NCBI GenBank assembly: GCA_017407305.1
Contig: JAFQWS010000074.1
Location: forward strand, 1-14,324
DNA length: 14,324 bases
Origin: Clostridia bacterium
GTDB lineage: Bacteria > Bacillota > Clostridia > Christensenellales > CAG-314
Reading direction: 5' to 3'
Each line of letters begins with the position of its first letter. The stretch's first letter is position 1. Below, in pieces: positions 5,806 to 12,138 of this stretch. Below the pieces are notes generated by a model, which was given only the letters and a program-made list of their open reading frames with translations, had not been told where the DNA came from and did no database searches. Made by a program: the position numbers and the translations under genes.

Positions 5806-7025
5806 TAGCCTTCAATCTCTTTGAGATACTTTGCTTTTTCTTCGCTGTTGCAAAGAACGTAGTGACCGGGGGTTACTTCTTGCATGACGGGACCTTCTTC
5901 ACGATAGTCGTGATCACGTAAAGGATTGTAAACGATACGTGTACGTGTCTTTTCGTAGTCGGGGTCGGGCAAGGGAATTGCAGACAACAATGCCTTTGTG
6001 TAAGGGTGGCAAGGATGTGCAAACAATTCGTCACTTGTTGCCATTTCTACCATTTTACCAAAGTACATAACGCCGATTTTGTCGGAGAAGTACTTGACAA
6101 CGGACAAGTCGTGAGCAACGAACAAAATTGTCAAACCCATTTCGTGACGCAATTCGTTCAAAAGGTTGATGACTTGTGCTTGAATTGAAACGTCCAATGC
6201 AGAGACAGGTTCGTCTGCAATGATGATGTCGGGCTTCATGATGATGCTTCTTGCAACACCAATACGTTGACGTTGACCACCAGAAAATTCGTGAGGATAA
6301 CGGTTGGCGTGTTGTGCGACCAAACCGACCTTTTCCAAAACATCATAGACTTGTTGGTCGATGAGTTCCTTGTCTTTGACACCTTTGATGACCAAACCTT
6401 CGGAAATGATTTCGCGAACTGTCATACGAGGGTCAAGTGAACCAATGGGGTCTTGGAAAATCATTTGAATTTTGTTGACGATACGTTCGTTTTTTGCAAC
6501 GCGTCTGTCGTGTTTGTATTGGGCATGCAACTTTTTGTATTCGTCACTGCCTACACCATGTTCCAATTGGGCTTTTTGCAAAATGGGTAACCATTTTTCG
6601 TCCAATTCTTGAACACACTTGCGAGCATGGTCACGGTTGCAATATTTGTGATCGTACTTTGCCTTTTTGATGTTTTCACGTTGTTTGGCAACTTCTTCTT
6701 CCATTTCAATACGATCGGCTTCCGTTGCAGTACCACTGGCTACTTTTTGTTTGTATGCAAGTTTTGCATTTTTGATGGCTTCTTTGTAATCGTAGATACC
6801 TGCCACGATACGTTGGCCGTCAAAGTAAACGTTGCCACCTGTTGCATTGTACAATTTTATGATTGTACGACCTGTTGTCGTTTTGCCACAACCAGATTCG
6901 CCAACCAAACCAAAAACTTCACCTTTGTTGATTTCAAAGTTTACGTGATCTACTGCTTTGAGGTAACGACCACCCATTTTGAAATATTGAGAAAGGTTTT
7001 CAACTTTTAAGATTACTTTATTCAT
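5805..7025 (-). CDS. oppF: Oligopeptide ABC transporter ATP-binding protein OppF, with insertion
   Basis: Cytoplasmic ATPase that pairs with OppD to power peptide import. The 406-residue protein has Walker A GESGCGKT (residues 42-49), Q-loop glutamine 191 in IFQDPIGSLDPR, signature FSGGQRQR (247-254), Walker B IIIADEP (267-273), the D-loop SALD, and the switch histidine 305. The oligopeptide-transporter C-terminal region starts at HPYTKALLSAIP (about 340-351) and ends with a short PGHYVLCNSEE stretch, as in Gram-positive OppF. Unusually, about 107 residues (about 76-182), rich in Lys and Glu and probably helical, lie between the strand FDGQRI and the Q-loop strand, where about 20 residues are usual. 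The start overlaps the oppD stop by one base (TAATG), with a GGAGGAGAT site upstream. Confidence 0.95.
   Translation of the reverse strand: MNKVILKVENLSQYFKMGGRYLKAVDHVNFEINKGEVFGLVGESGCGKTTTGRTIIKLYNATGGNVYFDGQRIVAGIYDYKEAIKNAKLAYKQKVASGTATEADRIEMEEEVAKQRENIKKAKYDHKYCNRDHARKCVQELDEKWLPILQKAQLEHGVGSDEYKKLHAQYKHDRRVAKNERIVNKIQMIFQDPIGSLDPRMTVREIISEGLVIKGVKDKELIDQQVYDVLEKVGLVAQHANRYPHEFSGGQRQRIGVARSIIMKPDIIIADEPVSALDVSIQAQVINLLNELRHEMGLTILFVAHDLSVVKYFSDKIGVMYFGKMVEMATSDELFAHPCHPYTKALLSAIPLPDPDYEKTRTRIVYNPLRDHDYREEGPVMQEVTPGHYVLCNSEEKAKYLKEIEG
6480..6800 (-). other. Inserted charged helical segment in OppF
   Basis: Residues about 76-182 of OppF. The segment is rich in Lys, Glu, Ala and Gln with few hydrophobic stretches (for example MEEEVAKQRENIKKAKYDHK), consistent with a helical hairpin. 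All ATPase motifs on either side remain intact and in frame, so this is an insertion in a working domain and not a frameshift. Boundaries are estimated by eye. Confidence 0.7.
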
Positions 7026-9280
7026 TATTGATCTCCTCCCTCTTTAGTTTTTTTGGTTGTTTTCTTTGCAGGTGCTTTCTTTGCAGGTGCTTTCTTTGCA
7101 GGTTTTTCAACTGCAACTTCGACGGGTTTCACTTGTTGCAAACTTGCGCTTTTTGCCTTCATACGTTCGATACGTTGTGTAACGATGCGAGGAGGTTCAA
7201 CCTTGGGTGCATCAGGGTGCAACAACCAAGTTGCTGCATAGTGATCATCATTGATTTTAAACAAAGGAGGTTGTTGTTCGAAGTCAATTTGCAAGGCGTG
7301 TTTGTTTCTTGCTGCAAATGCGTCGCCAACAGGAGGGAAAATCATGTTGGGAGGCGTGCCGGGAATTGCTTCCAATTTTTCCTTTGTTTCCAAGTCGGGC
7401 ATGGATGCCAAAAGTGCCCACGTGTAAGGATGTTTGGGATTGTAGAAAATGTCTTTGTCTGTGCCATATTCTACAATTTTGCCTGCGTACATAACAGCAA
7501 TTCTGTCTGCCATGTTTGCAACGACGCCCAAGTCGTGTGTAATGAAGATAATGGACAAGTTTCTTTCTGCTTTGATACGGTTTATCAATTCCAAGATTTG
7601 TGCTTGGATTGTAACGTCCAATGCCGTTGTAGGTTCGTCGCAGATAAGGATGTCGGGGTTGGCTGCCAATGCGATTGCAATAACGATTCTTTGACGCATA
7701 CCACCGGAAAATTCGAAGGGGTATTGTTTGAAACGTGCTGCAGGGTCGGGAATACCAACTTCTTCCATCAATTTCAATGCCTTTGCTCTTGCTCTTGCGG
7801 GTGTGACGACGTCAACTACACCACGTGCTTTTTCTTTAAAGAACTCGATAAGGTTCAATGCACCTTGTTCATAGTCGTAGCCTGTGTCTGCCAAAGCATT
7901 TTCATATTTTTCAACCAAACGGTCCAAAATCATCAAAATGTTTTTGCGAGTGAGTTCCAAGTCAATGATTGCAGGAGGGGTGACTTTCCAATCGGGAGTC
8001 TTGCCCTTTGCGTTCAATCTGTCCCATTGTGCCTTGCTCTTGTCGTACTTGGCTTGTTCTTTGGGATTGGTATTGACTGCATCAAAGTACTTGTCTAGGG
8101 CTGCTTTCAAGCTATATTTGAAGGTGTATGCCAAACTGTCTTTGATAACGACGAGCTTGTCGATGGATGCTTCGACACCAGCACAAAGTTTTTTGTACGT
8201 TTCGTAGCATTCTTTTTTGTCCAAAGTTTCCTTTTCGAAAACGCCACGATTGTTGGCAATGATGTCAATCAAATCGCGCTTACCTTGGCAAGAATCTTTG
8301 TCTGATTGCTTCATTGCAACAACTACTTTGTCAATGAAGGAAAGCATGAATTCCTTGTCCAAAACTTCACGAGCAAGTTTGTTCAACTCTTCCACGGTGT
8401 ATTTGGAAAGGTCTTCCGTAGGATGTGCGTAAGCATAGTAACCAATTGTAAAGTAGTTGGGTTTTGTAAGTTTTTGTGCAGACAAAACGGCTTCTTTACC
8501 TTCTTGGACACATTGTGCCAAAACTTCAACGGAGAAATCGTATTTCTTGTTGTGGTTTTCTTCTGCTCTTGCAACGATGGGATCAATCACCTCTTTCGTT
8601 ACGAAATAGGGGTGTTGGCACTTTCTCAAGTCTTTGACAAACAATTTGGACATCTTTTTGAAATCGGATTTGACGCCCTTTTCAACTTTGAGCAACAAGT
8701 CGTCTGCGTTGGGAATATACTCTTCGCCTGCGCCTACTGCAAAGTTGTATTTGTTTTCCAAATTGATGGAGAAAATGTTGAATTCGTCAAATTGTTTTGC
8801 CAATGCTTTGTTTGCTTCGACGTTTGCATCCTTTTCCGCCTTGTTGATGTTGTCAAACAAGTCGGTGAGCATTTGGTTAAATTCTTTACGGCAGTTCTTT
8901 CTGGATGCCTTGTTCTTCAAAATCATTGCTTCGGTCAATTGTGTGCCGATTTTTACAATGGGGTTGAGGCTGGACAAGGGATCTTGGAAGATCATTGCGA
9001 TTTTGTCACCACGAATTTTGTGGAAGTCGTCTTCGGTGATACGCAAAAGGTCTTGACCGTCGTAAATGATTTCACCACTTTCAATCAATGCGTTGGGGGA
9101 AGAAATACCAATGATGGCCTTGCTTGTAACTGATTTGCCCGAGCCAGATTCACCAACGATTGCCAAAGTTTCGCCTTTGTACAAGTCGAAGGAAATATCA
9201 CGGACTGCTTGTACCTTGCCGTCAACCGTTGCAAAGGAGATGACCAGGTCTTTAACTTCAAGTTTCTTTTCTTTTGCCAT
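7025..9280 (-). CDS. oppD: Oligopeptide ABC transporter ATP-binding protein OppD, greatly enlarged
   Basis: Cytoplasmic ATPase partner of OppF. At 751 residues it is about twice the usual 330-360. Walker A GESGSGKS is at residues 43-50, Q-loop glutamine 99 in IFQDPLSSLNP, signature FSGGMRQR at 524-531, Walker B ILICDEP at 545-551 followed by TTALD, and the switch histidine at 582 (THDLG). The typical Opp C-terminal region runs from HPYTWALLASMPDL (617-630) to AATWLLHPDAPK (about 682-693); it lacks the cysteine cluster, as in Gram-positive OppD. Residues about 126-492, between the Q-loop and the signature, form a large insertion. A Lys/Ala/Pro-rich tail follows from about 727. The start has GGAGGG at 9288-9294 inside the end of oppC, 3 nt after whose stop the gene begins. 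Confidence 0.94.
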   Translation of the reverse strand: MAKEKKLEVKDLVISFATVDGKVQAVRDISFDLYKGETLAIVGESGSGKSVTSKAIIGISSPNALIESGEIIYDGQDLLRITEDDFHKIRGDKIAMIFQDPLSSLNPIVKIGTQLTEAMILKNKASRKNCRKEFNQMLTDLFDNINKAEKDANVEANKALAKQFDEFNIFSINLENKYNFAVGAGEEYIPNADDLLLKVEKGVKSDFKKMSKLFVKDLRKCQHPYFVTKEVIDPIVARAEENHNKKYDFSVEVLAQCVQEGKEAVLSAQKLTKPNYFTIGYYAYAHPTEDLSKYTVEELNKLAREVLDKEFMLSFIDKVVVAMKQSDKDSCQGKRDLIDIIANNRGVFEKETLDKKECYETYKKLCAGVEASIDKLVVIKDSLAYTFKYSLKAALDKYFDAVNTNPKEQAKYDKSKAQWDRLNAKGKTPDWKVTPPAIIDLELTRKNILMILDRLVEKYENALADTGYDYEQGALNLIEFFKEKARGVVDVVTPARARAKALKLMEEVGIPDPAARFKQYPFEFSGGMRQRIVIAIALAANPDILICDEPTTALDVTIQAQILELINRIKAERNLSIIFITHDLGVVANMADRIAVMYAGKIVEYGTDKDIFYNPKHPYTWALLASMPDLETKEKLEAIPGTPPNMIFPPVGDAFAARNKHALQIDFEQQPPLFKINDDHYAATWLLHPDAPKVEPPRIVTQRIERMKAKSASLQQVKPVEVAVEKPAKKAPAKKAPAKKTTKKTKEGGDQ
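7028..7102 (-). other. Lys/Ala/Pro-rich repeat tail of OppD
   Basis: The last 25 residues contain KKAPAKKAPAKKTTKKTK, a low-complexity basic tail similar in composition to those of histone H1-like and some HU-like proteins. Such a tail is unusual on a transporter ATPase. It is followed by GGDQ and the stop. Confidence 0.85.
7061..7105. repeat. Tandem 15-bp direct repeats within oppD
   Basis: Three copies of a 15-bp unit (TTTCTTTGCAGGTGC on the plus strand) lie at 7061-7075, 7076-7090 and 7091-7105; the third differs at two bases. They encode the APAKK repeats of the OppD tail, so the tail may change length by slippage. Confidence 0.9.
7805..8905 (-). other. About 365-residue insertion in the helical subdomain of OppD
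   Basis: Residues about 126-492 sit between QLTEAMILKNK after the Q-loop and ARAKALKLMEEVGIPDP before the signature, which are adjacent in ordinary OppD proteins. The insert is mostly hydrophilic, with many Lys, Asp, Glu and Ala and no membrane segment that I can see; it looks largely helical. I do not recognise a known domain. Boundaries are approximate. Confidence 0.75.
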
Positions 9281-9283
9281 ATC

Positions 9284-10915
9284 TTAACCCTCCGAACCAC
9301 GAAGTGACGGGTTGAACGCGTCACGCAAACCATTGCCGAACAAGTTGAATGAAATTTCGAGCATGGAGATGAACAATGCGGGGAACAAAATGATGTGAGG
9401 ATAGTTGGACAAATAGTCTCTACCCAATGCCAACATCGTACCAACGCTTGTCCAACGGCTGGATTCCAAGTTGATGATGCCCAAGTACGTCAAGGAGCTT
9501 TCCGAGAAGATAACGCCGGGGATGACCAAAACACAACTTGTAACGATTGTACCCAATGCGTTGGGCAAAATGTGTTTGAACATAATACGGCTGTCTTTTG
9601 CACCCAACGTACGTGCGGACAAAATGTATTCTTGGTTTTTAAATCTGTAGAATTGCATACGCACCGTACCTGCCATGCCCAGCCAACCTGTGGCCACGAA
9701 GGCAAACAACAATGCGCCGACGACACCGACTTTGTCTGCAAAGTGCAATTGGAACAACGTCGTCAAAACGGTGAAGGGAATTCCACCCAAAACGTCTCTG
9801 ATACGTTCCATTAACATATCTGCTGCACCACCGAAGTAACCTTCGATTGCACCGTAGATTGCGCCGATTGTCAAGTTGATTGCGGAAACACTGACTGCCA
9901 ACATAAAGGAGAATTGTGCGCCTTGTGCCAAACGGTAGAAAATGTCTTGACCGACACTGTTTGTACCAAAGACAAAGGAAGGTTCAATTCCATAGATATA
10001 TTGGAAGTAGGTATATTTGCATACGCGAAGCTTGTATGATACGCCACCTTCGGGGAAACCGTCAGCATCATAAATGATGTTGCCGTTTTCGTCCATATCT
10101 GCTGCACCTGTGATTGCTGCATATGACCACGTGCCGGGGTCACTTTCCAAACGCAAACTTGAGTAGTTGTCTGAACCATTGCTGATTTTGTAGATGTTTT
10201 GGAAATTGCCTTCTTGATCCAACGTGGGAACGCCCTTGTCGTTGCATTTGTACCAAATGTTTGCAGTTCTTTCCGTCAATCTTTGTGCGTTGGTGGAGTC
10301 TTGTGCTTTGTAGTCAACTGCAGGGAAAATTACTTGAATTTGATGTTCATCTTGCCAAGACATGATTGCTTTGTAATTTTCCTTGTTAACGACGATGATA
10401 TACATACCAAGGTCATAATATGTGTCCAACTTTACACGATATTTGGTGTACGTCTTGCCGTTTGTTTCGTCAACAGTGGTAAATTTTTCTGCTGTAACGA
10501 TGGGACTGAGACCAGTTTCTACACCGATTGCACGGCGGATGTTGTAGTCGTTTGCACCCAATTCAACGTTTTTGCATCCGTCCCAACCTGCCCACAAAAA
10601 GGCCTCTGCTTTGGGCAACAATTTGCCGTATTCCAAGAAAAGGTTGTCACCCAAACTTGTGTTGTAGTTGTTTGCAAATGCGATGGGAACGACAATTGAA
10701 TAAATCACCAAGAACAAAATGATAAATGCTGCCACAACGGAGCTCTTGTTCTTTTTGAAACGAGACATTGCATCTTTGAAATAGCCAATGGGTTTCGTTT
10801 CCAATTTGGTGTCGTGAATTGCGCCGTCTCTTTGCGCAAATTGGAATTTTTCCTTTGCAATTACGGGGAGATTGTCCATATCGGCAATCTTTTTGTTAAA
10901 CGTATTATTTGCCAT
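9284..10915 (-). CDS. oppC: Oligopeptide ABC transporter permease OppC, with large external domain
   Basis: Inner-membrane permease that forms the channel with OppB. The 543-residue product is far longer than the usual about 300. After a soluble N-terminus and first membrane segment (about residues 58-82) comes a non-membrane stretch of about 235 residues, and then the canonical start of the core at GTNSVGQDIFYRLAQGA (317-333), further membrane segments, and the EAA loop with SARTLGAKDSRIMFKHILPN (433-452) that contacts the ATPases. I choose the ATG at 10913-10915, which gives MANNTFNKKI; it has GGGGGAAAG just upstream and follows the oppB stop by 1 nt. An upstream in-frame start at 10975 lies inside oppB and is less likely. 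Confidence 0.94.
   Translation of the reverse strand: MANNTFNKKIADMDNLPVIAKEKFQFAQRDGAIHDTKLETKPIGYFKDAMSRFKKNKSSVVAAFIILFLVIYSIVVPIAFANNYNTSLGDNLFLEYGKLLPKAEAFLWAGWDGCKNVELGANDYNIRRAIGVETGLSPIVTAEKFTTVDETNGKTYTKYRVKLDTYYDLGMYIIVVNKENYKAIMSWQDEHQIQVIFPAVDYKAQDSTNAQRLTERTANIWYKCNDKGVPTLDQEGNFQNIYKISNGSDNYSSLRLESDPGTWSYAAITGAADMDENGNIIYDADGFPEGGVSYKLRVCKYTYFQYIYGIEPSFVFGTNSVGQDIFYRLAQGAQFSFMLAVSVSAINLTIGAIYGAIEGYFGGAADMLMERIRDVLGGIPFTVLTTLFQLHFADKVGVVGALLFAFVATGWLGMAGTVRMQFYRFKNQEYILSARTLGAKDSRIMFKHILPNALGTIVTSCVLVIPGVIFSESSLTYLGIINLESSRWTSVGTMLALGRDYLSNYPHIILFPALFISMLEISFNLFGNGLRDAFNPSLRGSEG
9971..10669 (-). other. Large extracytoplasmic insertion in OppC between TM1 and TM2
   Basis: Residues about 83-315 of OppC. 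The segment is hydrophilic, rich in Asp, Asn, Tyr and Thr, with patches such as GTWSYAAITGAADMDENGNI and FPEGGVSYKLRVCKYTYF. By the usual OppC topology, the loop after TM1 faces outside, where peptide-loaded OppA docks. Typical OppC proteins have only a few dozen residues here. I do not recognise the fold. Confidence 0.7.
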
Positions 10916-10916
10916 A

Positions 10917-11879
10917 TTATCTTTCCCCCATTCTGATTCTGGGATCGATGAAGCCATAGGACAAGTCGATGACAATGCCTGAAAGCAAACCGATCAACGT
11001 ATAGAAAGACGACAACAACATAAAGAAGTTGTAGTCAGGGTTACCTTGGTTGCCTGTAATTGATTTGATGTACAAACCACCTACGCCGGGAACACCGAAA
11101 ATGCTTTCGATAATCATTGAACCGGAAATGATGCCAATAAATTCACCAACAATCATGGGGAAGATGGGAACCATTGCGTTTTTCAATGCGTGACGTGTGG
11201 TTGCTTGTGCTTTGGTCAAACCTTTTGTTCTTGCCAACAACATGAAGTCGCTGGTCAAAACTTCCGTCAATTCGGCACGTGTGTATCTTGTAAGACCTGC
11301 AATCGTACCAAAAGACAAGGACAAAACTGCAGGAACGACGGATACGAACATGTCCCAAGACAAGTAGTCGGTACCTTCTTTCATCAAGAAGGGGAACCAG
11401 CCCAATTTGTAGCACAAGAAATATTGTACCAAAAATGCGTAAACGTAACTGGGAACGGATACGATAATCATAACGCTCGTAGAGATGAAGTGGTCTTGCC
11501 ACTTGTTCTTTTTAAGCGCTGCGTAAATACCAAATGCCAAACCCAAAGGTACTGCAAAAACCATTGAATAAACGTTGAGAAGCATTGTGGGAGGAAGTTT
11601 CTCTACGAAAATTTCCCATACGTCTTTCGTACGATAGATTTGTTCGCCTACGCCCCAGTCACCGCCAAACAACGTTTTTGTCAAAAACGTAACGTATTGT
11701 TTAGGAAGAGGATCATAATAGCCCAATAGCTTTCTTCTGGTTTCGATGACTGATGCATCTTGACCAAATTGGGCAGCATCTGTAATGGGTAACAATTTAA
11801 TGAGTACAAAGCAAAGGGAGACGATAATCAAAAACGTCAACAATGCAAATGCAATTCTCTTAAAAATATACTTTACCAT
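10917..11879 (-). CDS. oppB: Oligopeptide ABC transporter permease OppB
   Basis: Inner-membrane permease that pairs with OppC. The 320-residue product is of normal size. TM1 is near residues 8-28, followed by an external loop (about 31-100, with LGYYDPLPKQYVTFLTKTLFGGDWG) and five further hydrophobic segments. The cytoplasmic EAA loop is at about 211-235 (LLARTKGLTKAQATTRHALK). The C-terminal IESIFGVPGVGGLYIKSI and YGFIDPRIR motifs are typical of the family. The ATG at 11877-11879 is chosen over an in-frame start 108 nt upstream, because AGGAG lies a few bases before it and the protein starts exactly at the conserved membrane-segment end (MVKYIFKRIAFALLTFL). Confidence 0.96.
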   Translation of the reverse strand: MVKYIFKRIAFALLTFLIIVSLCFVLIKLLPITDAAQFGQDASVIETRRKLLGYYDPLPKQYVTFLTKTLFGGDWGVGEQIYRTKDVWEIFVEKLPPTMLLNVYSMVFAVPLGLAFGIYAALKKNKWQDHFISTSVMIIVSVPSYVYAFLVQYFLCYKLGWFPFLMKEGTDYLSWDMFVSVVPAVLSLSFGTIAGLTRYTRAELTEVLTSDFMLLARTKGLTKAQATTRHALKNAMVPIFPMIVGEFIGIISGSMIIESIFGVPGVGGLYIKSITGNQGNPDYNFFMLLSSFYTLIGLLSGIVIDLSYGFIDPRIRMGER

Positions 11880-11885
11880 TTGTTG

Positions 11886-11890
11886 CTCCT
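11886..11890 (-). promoter_or_regulatory. Ribosome binding site deciding the oppB start
   Basis: AGGAG lies 6 nt before the ATG at 11877-11879. It supports that start over a longer reading that would add 36 residues without homology to OppB. Confidence 0.8.
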
Positions 11891-11904
11891 TTTGTGTATA
11901 TTTG

Positions 11905-11925
11905 TTGTCAAACACCTTGTGACAA
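11905..11925. repeat. Inverted repeat just upstream of oppB
   Basis: TTGTCA (11905-11910), 9 nt, TGACAA (11920-11925) forms a perfect 6-bp dyad about 26 nt before the oppB start. It may be an operator or an RNA hairpin that influences the oppB ribosome binding site; no protein partner can be named. Confidence 0.35.
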
Positions 11926-11975
11926 AAAAAGTTGCAAGAGAAATAAATTTTTGCTGTCAATTCAATGCGAATGAA

Positions 11976-12015
11976 AACAAATTGCACAATTTTTGCCTAA
12001 ATTGGGCAATTTGTT
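11976..12015 (-). repeat. Large stem-loop in the oppA-oppB gap
   Basis: A 10-bp outer stem, one mismatch, a 6-bp inner stem and a 6-nt loop make a 40-nt imperfect hairpin. On the minus strand the stem is followed by TTTTC, a short U-run. It could slow or end part of transcription after oppA, or protect the oppA mRNA end. Confidence 0.7.
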
Positions 12016-12044
12016 GCCATTTTTGAATTGAAAATGCAAGATTT

Positions 12045-12066
12045 TTGAGTGTGCCTTAACACTCAA
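12045..12066 (-). repeat. Middle stem-loop in the oppA-oppB gap
   Basis: TTGAGTGT (12045-12052), 6-nt loop, ACACTCAA (12059-12066) gives a perfect 8-bp stem. No U-run follows on the minus strand, so mRNA processing or stability is more likely than termination. Confidence 0.65.
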
Positions 12067-12068
12067 TA

Positions 12069-12093
12069 TGTGGGGGCAAATTTTGCCCCCACA
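12069..12093 (-). repeat. GC-rich stem-loop just after oppA
   Basis: Two 12-nt arms, TGTGGGGGCAAA and TTTGCCCCCACA, flank a single base, making a nearly perfect palindrome 45 nt after the oppA stop. The G5C/GC5 core is the most stable structure in the window. No U-run follows on the minus strand. A 3' stabiliser of the oppA message or an attenuator is likely (inference). Confidence 0.75.
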
Positions 12094-12138
12094 AATTGTT
12101 GTGTGTTAGTTTTTTAGATTGAGATCTAGTTCGTTTGA

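Larger units (their letters stand above)
11880..12138. other. oppA-oppB intergenic region
   Basis: This 259-nt stretch contains the three stem-loops and one dyad listed separately. No clear gene is seen. A TATACA at 11895-11900 with TTGTCA about 19 nt upstream (11920-11925) is a poor promoter match, so read-through from oppA is the more likely source of oppBCDF transcripts. Confidence 0.5.

Noticed and set aside
7200..7360. Loss of the C-terminal cysteine cluster in OppD as a sign of damage
   Set aside because: Gram-positive OppD proteins commonly lack it, and the surrounding AATWLLHPDAP sequence is intact.
7028..8098. Open reading frame of 356 residues on the plus strand, antisense to oppD
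   Set aside because: It is cysteine- and phenylalanine-rich with no recognisable motif, has no ribosome binding site that convinces, and mirrors the codon bias of oppD, which is clearly coding.
8306..9133. Open reading frame of 275 residues on the plus strand, antisense to oppD
   Set aside because: Same cysteine/phenylalanine-rich composition and no motif; it is a shadow of oppD.
10916..10975. A longer OppC starting at 10975
   Set aside because: It would overlap oppB by about 60 nt, while the start at 10915 has a purine-rich binding site and follows the oppB stop by one base.
11880..11987. A longer OppB starting at 11987
   Set aside because: The extra 36 residues do not resemble OppB, cover the dyad and the ribosome binding site, and the ATG at 11879 has AGGAG.
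12069..12093. Palindrome after oppA as a simple intrinsic terminator
   Set aside because: No U-run follows the stem on the minus strand, and a full stop here would cut oppBCDF off from the oppA promoter, for which no good replacement is seen.
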